Part shown: positions 19,101-26,499 of the stretch, piece by piece
How the letters are laid out: each line of letters starts with the position of its first letter
Numbering within the stretch: the stretch's first letter is position 1
Origin: Streptacidiphilus sp041262165
GTDB lineage: Bacteria > Actinomycetota > Actinomycetes > Streptomycetales > Streptomycetaceae
DNA length: 64,000 bases
Reading direction: 5' to 3'
NCBI RefSeq assembly: GCF_041262165.1
Contig: NZ_JBGCBY010000041.1
Coordinates: 1-64,000 of the forward strand
Notes under the pieces: generated by a model
Database searches by the model: none
What the model was told of the DNA's origin: nothing
Seen by the model: only the letters and a program-made list of their open reading frames with translations
Position numbers and translations under genes: made by a program

Positions 19101-21349
19101 ACAACTACGACCTGCTCGGCGACCGCACCAGCATGGTCAAGCACGACACCAGCGGCAACGCCCTCAACAACACCACCCAGTCCACCGCCTACACCGGCAC
19201 CGACGGCACCACCGCATCCACCCTGCCCAACCAGGCCGGGGCGAGCACCGTCAGCAACCCGACCACCGGCACCGCGACCCTGACTCCCAGCTACACCGAG
19301 AGCAACGGGAAGAACGCCGGGAACACCACCAGCCGCGCCGCCACCAGCACCGGCCCCCTGAGTACCAACTTCACCCTCGCGGGCGGCGGCAAGCTCTGCG
19401 TCGACGACGCAACCAGCTCCACCACCCCCGGCAACAAGGTCCAGGTCTACACCTGCAACGGATCCGGCGCGCAGAACTGGAACATCGCCAGCGACGGCAC
19501 CATCCGCACCCTGGGCGTGTGCCTGGACACCGCGGGCGGCGCCACCACCGCAGGAACCGCCGTGGTCATCAACACCTGCAACACGGCCACCGCGACCCAG
19601 AAGTGGAAGGCCACCTCCAGCGGAACCCTGGTCAACACCGGCAACACCACCCTGTGTCTCACCGACCCCGCCGCCAACGCCACCAAGGGCACCCAGCTCA
19701 CCATTGCCACCTGCGGCACCACCGGAGGCACCTGGACCACCCCGGCCACCGGCAACGGCGCCACCACCCCAGGCCAGGCCCAGACCCTGACCTACGACGC
19801 CAGAGGCCGCACCGCCACAGTCACCAGCCCCACCAGCAGCAACAGTCAGACCAGCCGCTACACCTACGACGCCAGCGGCAACCTGCTCGAGCAAGCCAGC
19901 AGCACCAACGGCACCGACACCACCCGCATCCTGTACCTCTTCGGCGGCGCAGAGCAGATCACCCTCAACGTCGCCAGCAGATCCAGCACCGCCCTACGCA
20001 ACTACACCGGCCCCGACGGCACCACCATCACCCGCACCAGCAGCGGCACGGTCACCTACCAAATCGCCAACGCCCAAGGCACCGCCGAAACCGCCGTCAA
20101 CGCCAGCACCCTGGCCGTCACCCACCGCTACTACGACCCCTACGGCAACCCCCGCGGCGCATCCCCCTCCACCTGGATCAGCGCAGACGAAAACCACGGC
20201 TTCCTCGGCCAACCCCAAGACACCACCAGCGGCCTGAACCTCCTCGGCGCCCGCAACTACGACCCCGTCCAAGGACGCTTCCTCACCCCCGACCCCCTCT
20301 TCCAAGCCGGCGACCCCAACCAGATGGGCGGCTACACCTACGCCGCAGACAACCCGGCCTCAGGCAGCGACCCCAACGGTCTGCAGTACAACGGCGGCGA
20401 CGGCGGCGGCACCGTAACCACACCCGTCCAAGACCCCACCCCCACACCCGTCTACCACCCCGACAACACGGTGTTGATCGGAGTCGGCGACGTAGCCTCG
20501 CAGACGCTCGACAGCCTGACAGGGAACGGCAAGGACCACACCTGGTACATCGCGTGGAACAGCTGGTCGTCAAATCACTTGGGCTCTACCGATCCCGGCA
20601 TTCAGGCAGGTACAGACCTCGGGATTGGGATTCTCGCCATCGTATTCAGTGACGGAGAGTCAGCCGGGGTGGCTGCCGATAAGGGCTTGTCAATCGCCGG
20701 CAGGGCAATCCGTGCAGCCAAGCGACTCCTGACCGGTGATGGGGAAGTAGTCGCCGCCGACAGCAGCGCGGCAACCAAGGCGGCAGACTCTGCAGCGAAC
20801 GCGGCAAAGACACCCCCGGCGTCCGACGCAGCATCGCCCACTGACGCCAATACCGCCGTATCCAAGCCTTCAAGCCCGGGCAGCGGAGCAAACATTCCCA
20901 GTAATGACATTGACGGGACTCCGATAAAGACGAAGTCGCCGGGGCAGGTATTCCGAGGGGACACTCGGGCCCCGGGCGATATCGCAAAGGCCGGCGGCTT
21001 CGAGCCCAAGGCTGGACGTCACAGCTTGCGTGACTATGTTGGGACGAAGGGTAAGAGTGCGGGCGTTGTGAGTACTTCGTCGAAGATCTCGTCGGCTGCG
21101 GCGTACACGATGCCGAGGGGATGGATTTACGATATACGGAATCCTGGCGTGGGCATCGATATAAATCCCACATTGAGTTCGGGAAGTTGGTTTAAGGATC
21201 GTATCCTTGGCCTTGGCGCCCCATATCCCGAAGAAGCTGAGGTGGCTTACCCGGAAACGATCAGTTGGTCCAAGGTCTACAGGTACAAGTACTATGAGGG
21301 CATGGTGTCAGCAGGCGATTGGACTCTCAATCCGGATTTCGGAGGGTAG
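13196..21349 (+). CDS. RHS/YD-repeat polymorphic toxin with ADP-ribosyltransferase C-terminus
   Basis: 2717 residues from GTG 13196, with AAAGGGG six bases upstream; a TTG at 13124 is less likely. Signal peptide 1-40 (TCATAATAVVALGVPMAVAQ); Ala/Ser/Pro linker; SpvB-like start of the shell near 375 (SVALSYDSQSVDGE, WLGDGWSY); many YD/RHS repeats; bulb-type lectin insert about 1498-1600 (QADGNLVL, GTDGNLAVY, QNDANLVIY); ricin-B trefoil about 2058-2182; RHS core about 2300-2400 (GLNLLGARNYDPVQGRFLTP, YTYAADNP, DPNGL). The variable end 2583-2717 has FRGDTRAPGDI (Arg 2587), VVSTSS (STS 2626-2628) and EEAE (Glu 2680/2682), the R / S-T-S / E-x-E order of cholera-toxin-A-like enzymes. It should ADP-ribosylate a target in a rival cell. 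Base composition drops in G+C over the toxin part, as expected for exchangeable tips. Confidence 0.9.
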   Translation: MTGRRRWFASVQHRVWGRALTCATAATAVVALGVPMAVAQGVGPYHFTGTVWNPKALPATPAVGGHALATPKPPSHPKGYKALGHYQIAAPAWPAAGTTTVALTRTVTTGTAAGPPTASASASARAGLQPRAAAGTRGSGSPSTSGAAGASSAASPSAAAAATGSQVVPAAGPVKAGGLPVWVAPAASPGRGARVTGSAGVAAASGPAQVKVQVASHAQTVAAGGDGLLVGLTRADGQGTTGSVQVVLDYAALAKAFGGGFGSRLVLFQVPACALTTPQLAACRTRTPIQFSNRAGADQLTATVTLAPAATSSGGARSRTAGAAMPSMAMAPATAVMATSGTSGSQGNYAATSLNPSGTWQTSGTGAYTYAYPIDLPAAVGGNAPSVALSYDSQSVDGETSARNSQSSWLGDGWSYAPGFVEQSYRSCGSLLDSSGNRILKGSGDQCWAGDNATVSFGSHSGVLVPTATDTTVPGEVKAWKLQGDDGTVVQELSGAANGLQDGIYYRILTTDGSAAYFGSDHAPAGVGNLALAQSGTPSDASTNSAWGVPVLHPVAGDPCYDSSKGTASQCAKPQGWRWNLDFTVSPTGFVQRYDYATETNYYDLGGGQVAASNGSGTLTAYTRGGTLTQISYGYQLADELAGRTPAAQVVFASKQRCQTSSTFTDCSVGNLNQNTAPNWPDVPYDLNCPSTDSTTLPPGSTTVPPNVCITASPSFWTTTRLDSITTNVHVIDPVTKADKGLLPVDSYQLGQVFSDAGGTTDPVTGTTVDPKDAGSLQAVMWLQSIQHTGSDTYGNGNSPLTLNQVSFTGTEIDNRVNDVSPSAPPLYHPRISSIQTETGESISVNYNLNPCHGLSLSFAAADSNTHSCFPVYWAPPGASLPIQDWFNKTTVHSVVVADLTNAHQYTPNGKIAAGSETQVSTYAYGTPAWHRDDSALTDDQYRTWDQFRGYSTVTVQTGAAPEPVTQQTTTYLQGMDGDYKADGTKRAITISDSVGDQVTDSNWLAGTALETDSYTAAGSGTINAKSVSGPFQVTTTADTAQSPWTDWTQADNPGQTQPTLSTLPDLVAHRTQNLTTRSYALLAGGTTWRQTKTVTSYDTQGRVTTVDALGDVSDPTQEKCTTTSYAAPSGLNPMMLSYPDQVTTVHGGCAAPTSSTLLSDKQVYYDGDGTLTNLGTFGQLDQGSAFTPAAGQVSATRIATSYSGSTENWQTTAAMTYDGGGRVTKTLDTNGLATTTAFSPAWNTGGGNTNPTGMASTNPQGWTTSSTLDALRSVATENVDANGRVTDITYDALGRRTAVWLPGRSNSGGQSADETFAYSINPGAVPAPGGTITSPGAPSAVTTNTLRDDGTYATSISIYDGMLQPRQTQSTAVGDQNSGRLIADTFYDSHGWPLSTYATYSEPNNPPSTTLWAANETDIPSEQVTQYDGQGRSTASQLYHQAIEQWQSTTTYPGADETDATSPAGGTTTASFTNALGQTTATTVKNTASLVKLTGGQIIPSGTSLTSGSVRLAMQADGNLVLSSLATSKPVWSTSTSGNAGAWAQYGTDGNLAVYTTAGTRLWTSGLAAATGSVLQLQNDANLVIYNSSGAVAWASNTWHTASEADATTRYTYTPAGQVSTIKDTAGNQWSYQYNLLGQKTSQSDPNTGTTTFDQYDNLGNLQQTTDPRGQKLSYSYDWDNRVTATYAAAWSATPDPTTELSSAVFDTLAKGYPTSSTSYVGGATGKAYTQAVTGYNTAYQPTGTTLAVPTTDGFTQPALPTGLTAPTGQTLFATTPTYTPTIGLLYTTTYQNDGGLPGEQITYGYNQQGGLNGFGGLITPTNLPSYVDNTVHDPFGRVLQTNYGPSGKELATYDQYDATTGRVSQTSSMLQPSTTALDVTNYRYNQVGEITAIDDLQNNTTHDTQCFTYDSFQRLTQAWSDTAGITTPTVTPVGGVGGCNTSTPTTTATAPITTTTVGGPAAYWQTYNYDLLGDRTSMVKHDTSGNALNNTTQSTAYTGTDGTTASTLPNQAGASTVSNPTTGTATLTPSYTESNGKNAGNTTSRAATSTGPLSTNFTLAGGGKLCVDDATSSTTPGNKVQVYTCNGSGAQNWNIASDGTIRTLGVCLDTAGGATTAGTAVVINTCNTATATQKWKATSSGTLVNTGNTTLCLTDPAANATKGTQLTIATCGTTGGTWTTPATGNGATTPGQAQTLTYDARGRTATVTSPTSSNSQTSRYTYDASGNLLEQASSTNGTDTTRILYLFGGAEQITLNVASRSSTALRNYTGPDGTTITRTSSGTVTYQIANAQGTAETAVNASTLAVTHRYYDPYGNPRGASPSTWISADENHGFLGQPQDTTSGLNLLGARNYDPVQGRFLTPDPLFQAGDPNQMGGYTYAADNPASGSDPNGLQYNGGDGGGTVTTPVQDPTPTPVYHPDNTVLIGVGDVASQTLDSLTGNGKDHTWYIAWNSWSSNHLGSTDPGIQAGTDLGIGILAIVFSDGESAGVAADKGLSIAGRAIRAAKRLLTGDGEVVAADSSAATKAADSAANAAKTPPASDAASPTDANTAVSKPSSPGSGANIPSNDIDGTPIKTKSPGQVFRGDTRAPGDIAKAGGFEPKAGRHSLRDYVGTKGKSAGVVSTSSKISSAAAYTMPRGWIYDIRNPGVGIDINPTLSSGSWFKDRILGLGAPYPEEAEVAYPETISWSKVYRYKYYEGMVSAGDWTLNPDFGG

Positions 21350-21354
21350 GCAAC

Positions 21355-21819
21355 GTGGATCAAGTCGTAGTCACCGTGCTTGAGGCTGCGGATAGGCGGC
21401 AAGATTGGATCCTTACCTTTCTTGAAGATAAGGATCTCATCACGATCTCAGCTGAGCGCCCGAGTGGTCTCACTTACTCCGGTACTGGGGACGACTACTT
21501 CACCGCGCTTCAGGATTTGCGTCTCTCTCTTGATGCAGAAGGTCTCAGATTGCTCTGCGCCGGTGCACGGGTCGACGCATATCCGTCGCCTATGATGTTC
21601 GACATGTTTCGAGGATTGACTGTATATATTCACCGCATGAATCGTCAGGCGAGTCGCAAGGCGCAACTATTTTCCCCGGCGAAGGCGTCGAAAATAGCGA
21701 CCGTGGGGGCCCAGAATGCGTTTCATGATAGATGGCTAGCGGGGAGGAAGATAATTTCAATTTCGGGCTTGATTCGAGGCTGCGTGCGCGAGGGCTGGTA
21801 TCGCTGGAAGTTGCGTTGA
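21355..21819 (+). CDS. probable immunity protein for the RHS ADP-ribosyltransferase toxin
   Basis: 154 residues from GTG 21355, five bases after the toxin stop; the ribosome site GGAGGGTAGG overlaps the end of the toxin gene. The protein is soluble, with no signal, as expected for an antidote. The stretch YFTALQDLRLSLDAEGLRLL followed by CAGARVDAYPSPMMFDMFRG resembles small proteins often encoded directly after RHS toxins in actinomycetes (LR...L...G-C-GAR-D-YPS-M pattern). G+C is lower than in neighbours, like the toxin tip. The last 25 residues after FHDRWLA look unlike a natural end and may be altered by a frameshift. The assignment rests mainly on position. Confidence 0.65.
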   Translation: MDQVVVTVLEAADRRQDWILTFLEDKDLITISAERPSGLTYSGTGDDYFTALQDLRLSLDAEGLRLLCAGARVDAYPSPMMFDMFRGLTVYIHRMNRQASRKAQLFSPAKASKIATVGAQNAFHDRWLAGRKIISISGLIRGCVREGWYRWKLR

Positions 21820-21929
21820 GCGGATCTGTGCCTGTATCCGCGGCGCTCGCCGCCGCGCAAAAGGCAGCTAGCCCTTCAGTTGTAGATCCACTGCGCCGCA
21901 GTAGTTCGACGATCCGTCAGTTCGGGTAG

Positions 21930-23313
21930 GTGGCTGGTATGCGGGCACCGTATCTGGATGTGCCGCCCGGGGTGACGGATGAGGAGCGGGCGGCGGAGCT
22001 GTCGGATCGGCTGGAGGAGTTCCTGCTGGACGTCGGCACGTTCTTCCCACGGGCGGATTTACGACATCGCGCGCAGGGGTGCCTGCGCGGGCTGCTGGCA
22101 CCCCTGTCGAGGAAGAACGGCTGGCAGTTGGCCGAGTACGCAGGCGACGCAGGACCGTGGAACCAGCAGCACCTGCTGGCGCGGGCGGTGTGGGACCAGG
22201 ACGCGCTGCGTGACTTCACCCGCCGCTACGCGGTGGCGGGTCTGGACGACGGCGGGCGCGGCCCCGGCCCGGGCGGCAGCGGGGTGCTGGTGGTGGACGA
22301 GACCGGCGTGGGCAAGAAGGGCCGGGCCTCTGCCGGGGCGGCGCGGCAGTTCTGCGGCGCGCTGGGCGGAGTCTTCCCGTGCCAGGTCGCCGTGGTGGCC
22401 GCCTGGGCCACCAGCGCCGGACAGGCACTGGTGGACCGCGCCCTGTACCTGCCCCGGGAGTGGATCCAGGACCGGGAACGCTGCCGCGCCGCGGGCGTGC
22501 CCGACGAGATCGGTTTCGCGACCAAGCCGCGACTGGCCGAGCAGATGATCGACCGGATCCTGCCCGACCTGCCCATGGGCCGGGTGTGGGCGGCAGCCGA
22601 CGAGGTCTACGGACGCGACGGTGCATTCCGCGCCTTCCTGGAGGAGCGCCGCATCCCCTACGCGGTCGTCGTCCCGGCCCGCCAGAGCGTGCTCCCGCGC
22701 CCCGGCTGGCGGCACGTCGGCCGCCTGGTCGAGCGCTACGCGGCCGAGGAGGACTGGCTCGAACTGCCCGACGACGAGCCGGACGTGGGCCCGGCGGCGC
22801 TGTGGCAGTGGTGGGTGCGCCGCATCCCCGACCCGGACGACGAGGCCGGCGCCGGGTCCTGGGCCCGCTGGGTCATCGCACGCCGTCGCCCCGCAGACCC
22901 GGCCGAGCGTGACTACTTCCTCGCCTGGGGTCCGGAGCAGACCGAGGTCGAGGACCTGGTGCGTGTCCCCTCGGCCCGCTGGAGCGTGGAAGAGGCGATC
23001 AAGCTCGCCAAGTCCGCCTGCGGCATGGCCGACTACGAAGTGCGCTCCTGGCGCGGCTGGCACCGGCACGTCACCCTGGCCCAGCTCGCCGCCGCGTTCC
23101 TTGCAGTCCAGGCGGCCGAGGCTGCCCGCGACGGCCAGGCCCCGGGACCGGGAACGCCGTCGGCGCCGTCGGCCCAGAGAGGGGGCCCTCGCCCACCCCA
23201 CCAGCACCGCGGGCACCGACCCGATCCCAGTGACCGCCTATGAGGCCGCTCGGATCCTCTTCATCCTCGCGCCCCAGCCCGGTCCGGCCGAGCGCATCCG
23301 CCGCGGTCTCTGC
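21930..23313 (+). pseudogene. IS701-family transposase, frameshifted and 3'-truncated
   Basis: A frame of 437 codons from GTG 21930 shows the IS701 DDE pattern: VLVVDETGVGKKG (first Asp), the middle AADEVYGRDGAFRAFLE, and WSVEEAIKLAKSACGMADYE with the catalytic Glu. Near 23185 the sense shifts to another frame, which carries the usual end (HPTSTAGTDPIPVTAYEAAR, then PQPGPAERIRRGL) and is cut off at about 23313, just before the terminus of the next IS. The enzyme is therefore probably inactive. It lies about 110 bases after the immunity gene. Confidence 0.8.
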
Positions 23314-23339
23314 GGGTGCCGATTAATCATCCGGCCTGG

Positions 23340-24250
23340 TCACGCGGCATGTTGGTACTCGTGAAGTGTTCCGCCGAGTCGGTCTCGTCGGTGGACTTCC
23401 AGGTGTCTGGTCTGGGGTGGCACGGCGATCGGATCGGGCAGAGTGCGGAGCGGGGCGGCCTGGCCCAGGCTCCGATGGGGCCGGTGCCGGTTGTAGAAGG
23501 TCTCGAACTCGCGGAGTGCGTGCAGGAGATGGGCCTGGTTCCAGATCAGGGTTCGGTCCAGGAGTTCGTGCCGACAGGTCTGGATCCAGCGTTCCATGAT
23601 CGAGTTCATGCGCGGGATCCGGATGCCGGTGGTCACGACGGTCAATCCGGTGTCGGTCATCAGGGCGTCGAAGGCCGCTGTGAACTTCGAGTCGCGGTCG
23701 CGGATCAGGTATCGGGCCTTGGTGCCCGCGTCGTCGAGGTCCATGAGGAGGTTGCGTCCGAGCTGGACGATCCACTGGGCGGTCGGGTGCTCGGTGGCGC
23801 CCAGGATCCGGACGCGGCGCGACGAGTGCTCGATGGCGGCGAAGACGTACAGGCGTGCCCCGGTCAGGGTGCGGACCTCGAAGAGGTCGCAGGCGAGGAG
23901 GGCATCGGCTTGGCCGCGCAGGAACTCGGCCCAGGTCGTGCTGGCGCGCTCGGGGGCGGGTGGGATGCCGTGTTCCTTGAGGATTTCCCAGACGGTGGAG
24001 GCGGCGACCTTGATCCCGAGCGCGGCGAGTTCGCCGTGGATGCGGCGGTATCCCCAGGTGGGGTTCTCCCTGGCCAGGCGCAGGAGCAGGTTCCGGATCG
24101 AGTGGACAGTTGGTGGACGGCCGCGCCGCTTCGGCACGCAGGCTGCAGCATGGTGGCGCCGGAGCAGGTTGCGGTGCCAGCGCAGGATCGTATCCGGGCG
24201 CACCAGCAGCAGGAGCCGGCGGAGCTGGTCCATCGGGAGATGGTGAAGCA
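23340..24250 (-). pseudogene. integrase-core (rve) transposase, N-terminus lost
   Basis: The frame from about 24250 down to 23340 begins LLHHLPMDQLRRLLLLVRPD and carries the full rve DDE domain: LLACDLFEVRTLTG (Asp), YLIRDRDSKFTAAFD (Asp) and PRMNSIMERWIQTCRHELLD (Glu). It is closely similar in layout to the complete transposase at 32358-33359 but lacks about 70 N-terminal residues, where sequence of a different element is joined. An ATG-started frame from 24347 exists, but its first 32 residues are not transposase-like. Confidence 0.7.
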
Positions 24251-24499
24251 GTGGGTCTCGGCCGGGAGCCGGTTCGGGCTGGTGCGCGGCCGCCGGGACT
24301 TCTCCTTCAGCCCGTCCAGGCCGTCGGCCTCGTGCTTGGCCTTCCACGTGTAGACCGTCTGGCGGGACACCCCGTAGCGCACGGCCACCTCGCTGACCGG
24401 CGAGCCGTCGAGCACCTCAAGAGCCGCCCGGTACCGCTGCTCGACCAGCCAAGCCGGGCGCTGCCCAGCAGCGTCGTCCCCCTCAGTCACAGCGACCAA
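24250..24499 (-). pseudogene. IS481-type transposase N-terminal HTH fragment
   Basis: From the start near 24499 the frame reads WLVEQRYRAALEVLDGSPVS, EVAVRYGVSRQTVYTWKAKH and GLDGLKEKSRRPRTSP, the typical N-terminal helix-turn-helix of IS481-family transposases. After LPAET it runs into the rve element in the wrong frame. Only the DNA-binding part remains. Confidence 0.7.
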
Positions 24500-24696
24500 T
24501 GATCAAGGGCCCACGCGGCATCGTCAAGGATGTACCGAGACAACTGTCAATGAACTGCCGAGACTCTCATGTCGCCTATGTCTTGAGGCCACACATGACA
24601 CGCTCGGCAGTCAGGCCGCCCCCATGTGCGTACCGCATACCACCGGCATACCGCAGGGATCACCCAACGTCACGAACCGTCACTGAAACGAAAAGG

Positions 24697-25050
24697 TCAG
24701 TAACTGGATCGCTGTCGCACTGCTGGCCGCAGGCTCGCCTGAACAGGCCGTAAGACCGTGCCAGGGAGGTAGGTACGGAAGCTGGAAACCCACCTCCGCA
24801 GCTGCCAGTGCGGCACCAGCGGCTGCAGCTGGCATCCCGAGCATCGGGAGTGCCGTGGGGCGATCGTTCTGGTGTAGCAGTCTGCGGGGTCGAGGCTGTC
24901 GGGATTGTCGGACGCGTCGCCGTAGCAGTTGTCCCGCTTGATCCCGTGGGCTGTCAGGACTGCCACGACCTCGTCCAGGTGCTGCCCGGTGAAGTTGGGC
25001 ATGCGGTAGCTGACGGGCCGAGGGTCCGGACTCGGGGAAGGCGAGTGCAC
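24697..25050 (-). CDS. PASTA-like domain protein, probably a fragment
   Basis: 117 codons from GTG 25048-25050 without a good ribosome site. After a Ser/Pro-rich start the sequence MPNFTGQHLDEVVAVLTAHG, then IKRDNCYGDASDNPDSL, fits the first half of a PASTA domain (MP-x-L/F-x-G), a small extracellular module of kinases, penicillin-binding proteins and lipoproteins. The expected second half is not seen after DCYTRTI and the remaining frame looks random. No signal peptide remains. It is probably the 5'-truncated or frameshifted remnant of a lipoprotein gene beside the chimeric IS. Confidence 0.4.
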   Translation of the reverse strand: MHSPSPSPDPRPVSYRMPNFTGQHLDEVVAVLTAHGIKRDNCYGDASDNPDSLDPADCYTRTIAPRHSRCSGCQLQPLVPHWQLRRWVSSFRTYLPGTVLRPVQASLRPAVRQRSSY

Positions 25051-25086
25051 AGGCAGCGCGACAGCGCGCCCGCGGGTTCCTACGGG

Positions 25087-25461
25087 TCAGGCCGCCTGGC
25101 TGTAGTAGTCGAATACCCGCTCGCGCTCCTGCTCCCACGTCCAGCCCTCACCCCGATTGAACGGGTACTCGCCCGCGAGGTCGAAGAACCTCTGTGACGG
25201 CTTGCCGTAGCGGACGGGGGCGTTGACAACAATCGCGGACAGCATCGGAGCTCCCTTCGCCGCTTCCTGCCGGCACAGGTCCCCGAGCAGCAGACTGAGT
25301 GTGCTGCCACGCCAGTGCACCGGGTGACCGAGATCCTGCAGGAGCAGCGCGACCTGCTTGTAGGTGTAGAGCTCGTTCCCGGTCTGCGCCCGCACGGTCA
25401 GCACGGTGGTCAGCGCTGCGAGCGCCTCGCGGTACTCGGGGGTGCCAGGTTGCAGGGCCAT
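25087..25461 (-). CDS. hypothetical soluble protein
   Basis: 124 residues from the ATG at 25459-25461 with GGAGC eleven bases upstream. Sequence: GNELYTYKQVALLLQDLGHP, then LSLLLGDLCRQEAAKG, then PMLSAIVVNAPVRYGKPSQR and FFDLAGEYPF. The pattern "Y-x-x-L/V-A ... LGDLC ... G-x-P-x-LSAIVVN ... G-x-P" is a recurring architecture in small proteins of bacterial conflict and mobile loci whose function is unknown to me. It lies just downstream of another minus-strand gene, with which it overlaps by about 50 bases if that frame is taken to its end. Confidence 0.55.
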   Translation of the reverse strand: MALQPGTPEYREALAALTTVLTVRAQTGNELYTYKQVALLLQDLGHPVHWRGSTLSLLLGDLCRQEAAKGAPMLSAIVVNAPVRYGKPSQRFFDLAGEYPFNRGEGWTWEQERERVFDYYSQAA

Positions 25462-25931
25462 GTGGAAGCTCCAGATGTCGGGAGGTGAGGGCGCGCCCAA
25501 ACATAGCCATCCATGTCGCTGTGACGCCACGGCGTTTGACGACCGGTCCGCCCATGTCCCCGGGGACGCCTCCGCCACCGTGGGGGGCACTCCCGGGTCA
25601 CCGCGCTCCGGAGGGGGCAGTCGCTCCCGCCACTCCGGTCAGTGTGCGAGTAGAGAGTCCACGCCCCCTGCACTCCGAGCCGGTTGAGGGCCCAGTCAAG
25701 CCAGGTCGGCTCCTCGTGGCAGATCCGCCCGATGAGCCGCGTCTGCTCGGGGACCAGGAAGCGACCCGGAATGACGACGGTTTGACGCACGCGGTCAACC
25801 GGGAGCCTCCGCTGGAACGCGGCCGCAGAGTCTGCCTCGCACTCGGCATCGTTCAGCTGAGGCGGCAAGTTGACTGAGCTCTGTGACCAGACGATCCCAG
25901 CAATGTGCGGGTAGTCCGCGGTCAGGTCCAC
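25410..25931 (-). CDS. hypothetical protein, C-terminus uncertain
   Basis: GTG at 25929-25931 begins VDLTADYPHIAGIVWSQS, then PPQLNDAECEADSAAAFQRR, VVIPGRFLVPEQTRLIGRIC and WLDWALNRLGVQGAWTLYSH. These about 100 residues look like a real soluble protein. After about 25620 the frame becomes Arg/Trp-rich and loses coding character, so the true end may be earlier with a frameshift. It starts only 37 bases from the CTAG where an IS5-type element is inserted, so it has lost its native upstream region. No family is recognised. Confidence 0.45.
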   Translation of the reverse strand: MDLTADYPHIAGIVWSQSSVNLPPQLNDAECEADSAAAFQRRLPVDRVRQTVVIPGRFLVPEQTRLIGRICHEEPTWLDWALNRLGVQGAWTLYSHTDRSGGSDCPLRSAVTRECPPRWRRRPRGHGRTGRQTPWRHSDMDGYVWARPHLPTSGASTWPCNLAPPSTARRSQR

Positions 25932-26013
25932 GAGACCACTCAGCTTCGTCTCGAGGGGCAGGCGGGACTAGGCCGTGTCCGGTGAATCGTCGTCCAGGTC
26001 GCCGGGCAGCGTC

Positions 26014-26499
26014 TCAGTACCAGAACGCCTTGAGGACGGCCTGACCTACGTCAGCAGCTGCTTGGTAGAAGGCGACGAGATCTTCGTGGTGACTCAGGAA
26101 GATCTCTCGAACGAACGTCGGGTCTCCTCCCCAGTTCGCAGAGATCGCGGCGCCGGACGCTTGCCAGAGCGAGCCGAAGGAAGCAACGTTCAAGAACCCG
26201 GCCGCTTCTCCGACCTGCTCGGTCGGCAGGATCAGGAACGGGGGACCGTCCTCGCGCGGGACCAGTTCACCGCCGAAGATCGGCAGTCCGCTCGGGTTCC
26301 CGGCGTCCGCGGGGCCGTCCGGAGTGCCGGTGTAGAGCTGGTTGACCTCCGCGAAGTCCTTCTCGATCGAGTCCGCGATCCCCGCAGCGCACTCCTCCTG
26401 GTGGTTGCCCCAGGCCTCCAGCATGAAGGCCTCGATCCACGCACTGTCCGGGTGGATTTCCGCCGATGGGGCAGCCCGAAGGTGCATATGGAAGCTCAC
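26014..26499 (-). CDS. DUF1877-family protein (transposon passenger)
   Basis: 161 residues from GTG 26497-26499. It starts MSFHMHLRAAPSAEI and contains WIEAFMLEAWGNHQEECAAG, IADSIEKDFAEVNQLYTG, LPIFGGELVPREDGPP and the end LVAFYQAAADVGQAVLKAFW. This matches the DUF1877 (YfbM-like) layout in streptomycetes: an acidic all-helical soluble protein of unknown role. A second DUF1877 gene lies at 51703. It sits between the left inverted repeat of the IS5-type element and the end of its transposase, oriented the same way, so transcription from the transposase could reach it. Effects on the host are unknown. Confidence 0.7.
   Translation of the reverse strand: MSFHMHLRAAPSAEIHPDSAWIEAFMLEAWGNHQEECAAGIADSIEKDFAEVNQLYTGTPDGPADAGNPSGLPIFGGELVPREDGPPFLILPTEQVGEAAGFLNVASFGSLWQASGAAISANWGGDPTFVREIFLSHHEDLVAFYQAAADVGQAVLKAFWY

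Larger units (their letters stand above)
23334..24600 (-). mobile_element. chimeric insertion sequence (rve element joined to an IS481-type end)
   Basis: The left end (about 23334 onward, GGTCACGCGGCATG then GGTACTCGTGAAG) matches the left end of the complete rve-type IS at 32310. The right end, near 24600, reads inward as TGTCATGTGTGGCCTCAAG, an IS481-type terminus, and is preceded by an IS481-type N-terminal HTH reading frame. The coding frames change at about 24250. The element thus looks like two different IS fused by recombination, inserted into the end of the IS701 transposase. Confidence 0.55.

Noticed and set aside
17795..19894. A 699-codon minus-strand open frame inside the RHS gene
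   Set aside because: Gly/Val/Ala-rich antisense shadow of the YD repeats; no start site or domain.
7575..21349. CRISPR array suggested by dense short repeats
   Set aside because: The repeats are codon-level echoes of LamG, trefoil and YD protein repeats inside long reading frames; there are no equal-length spacers.
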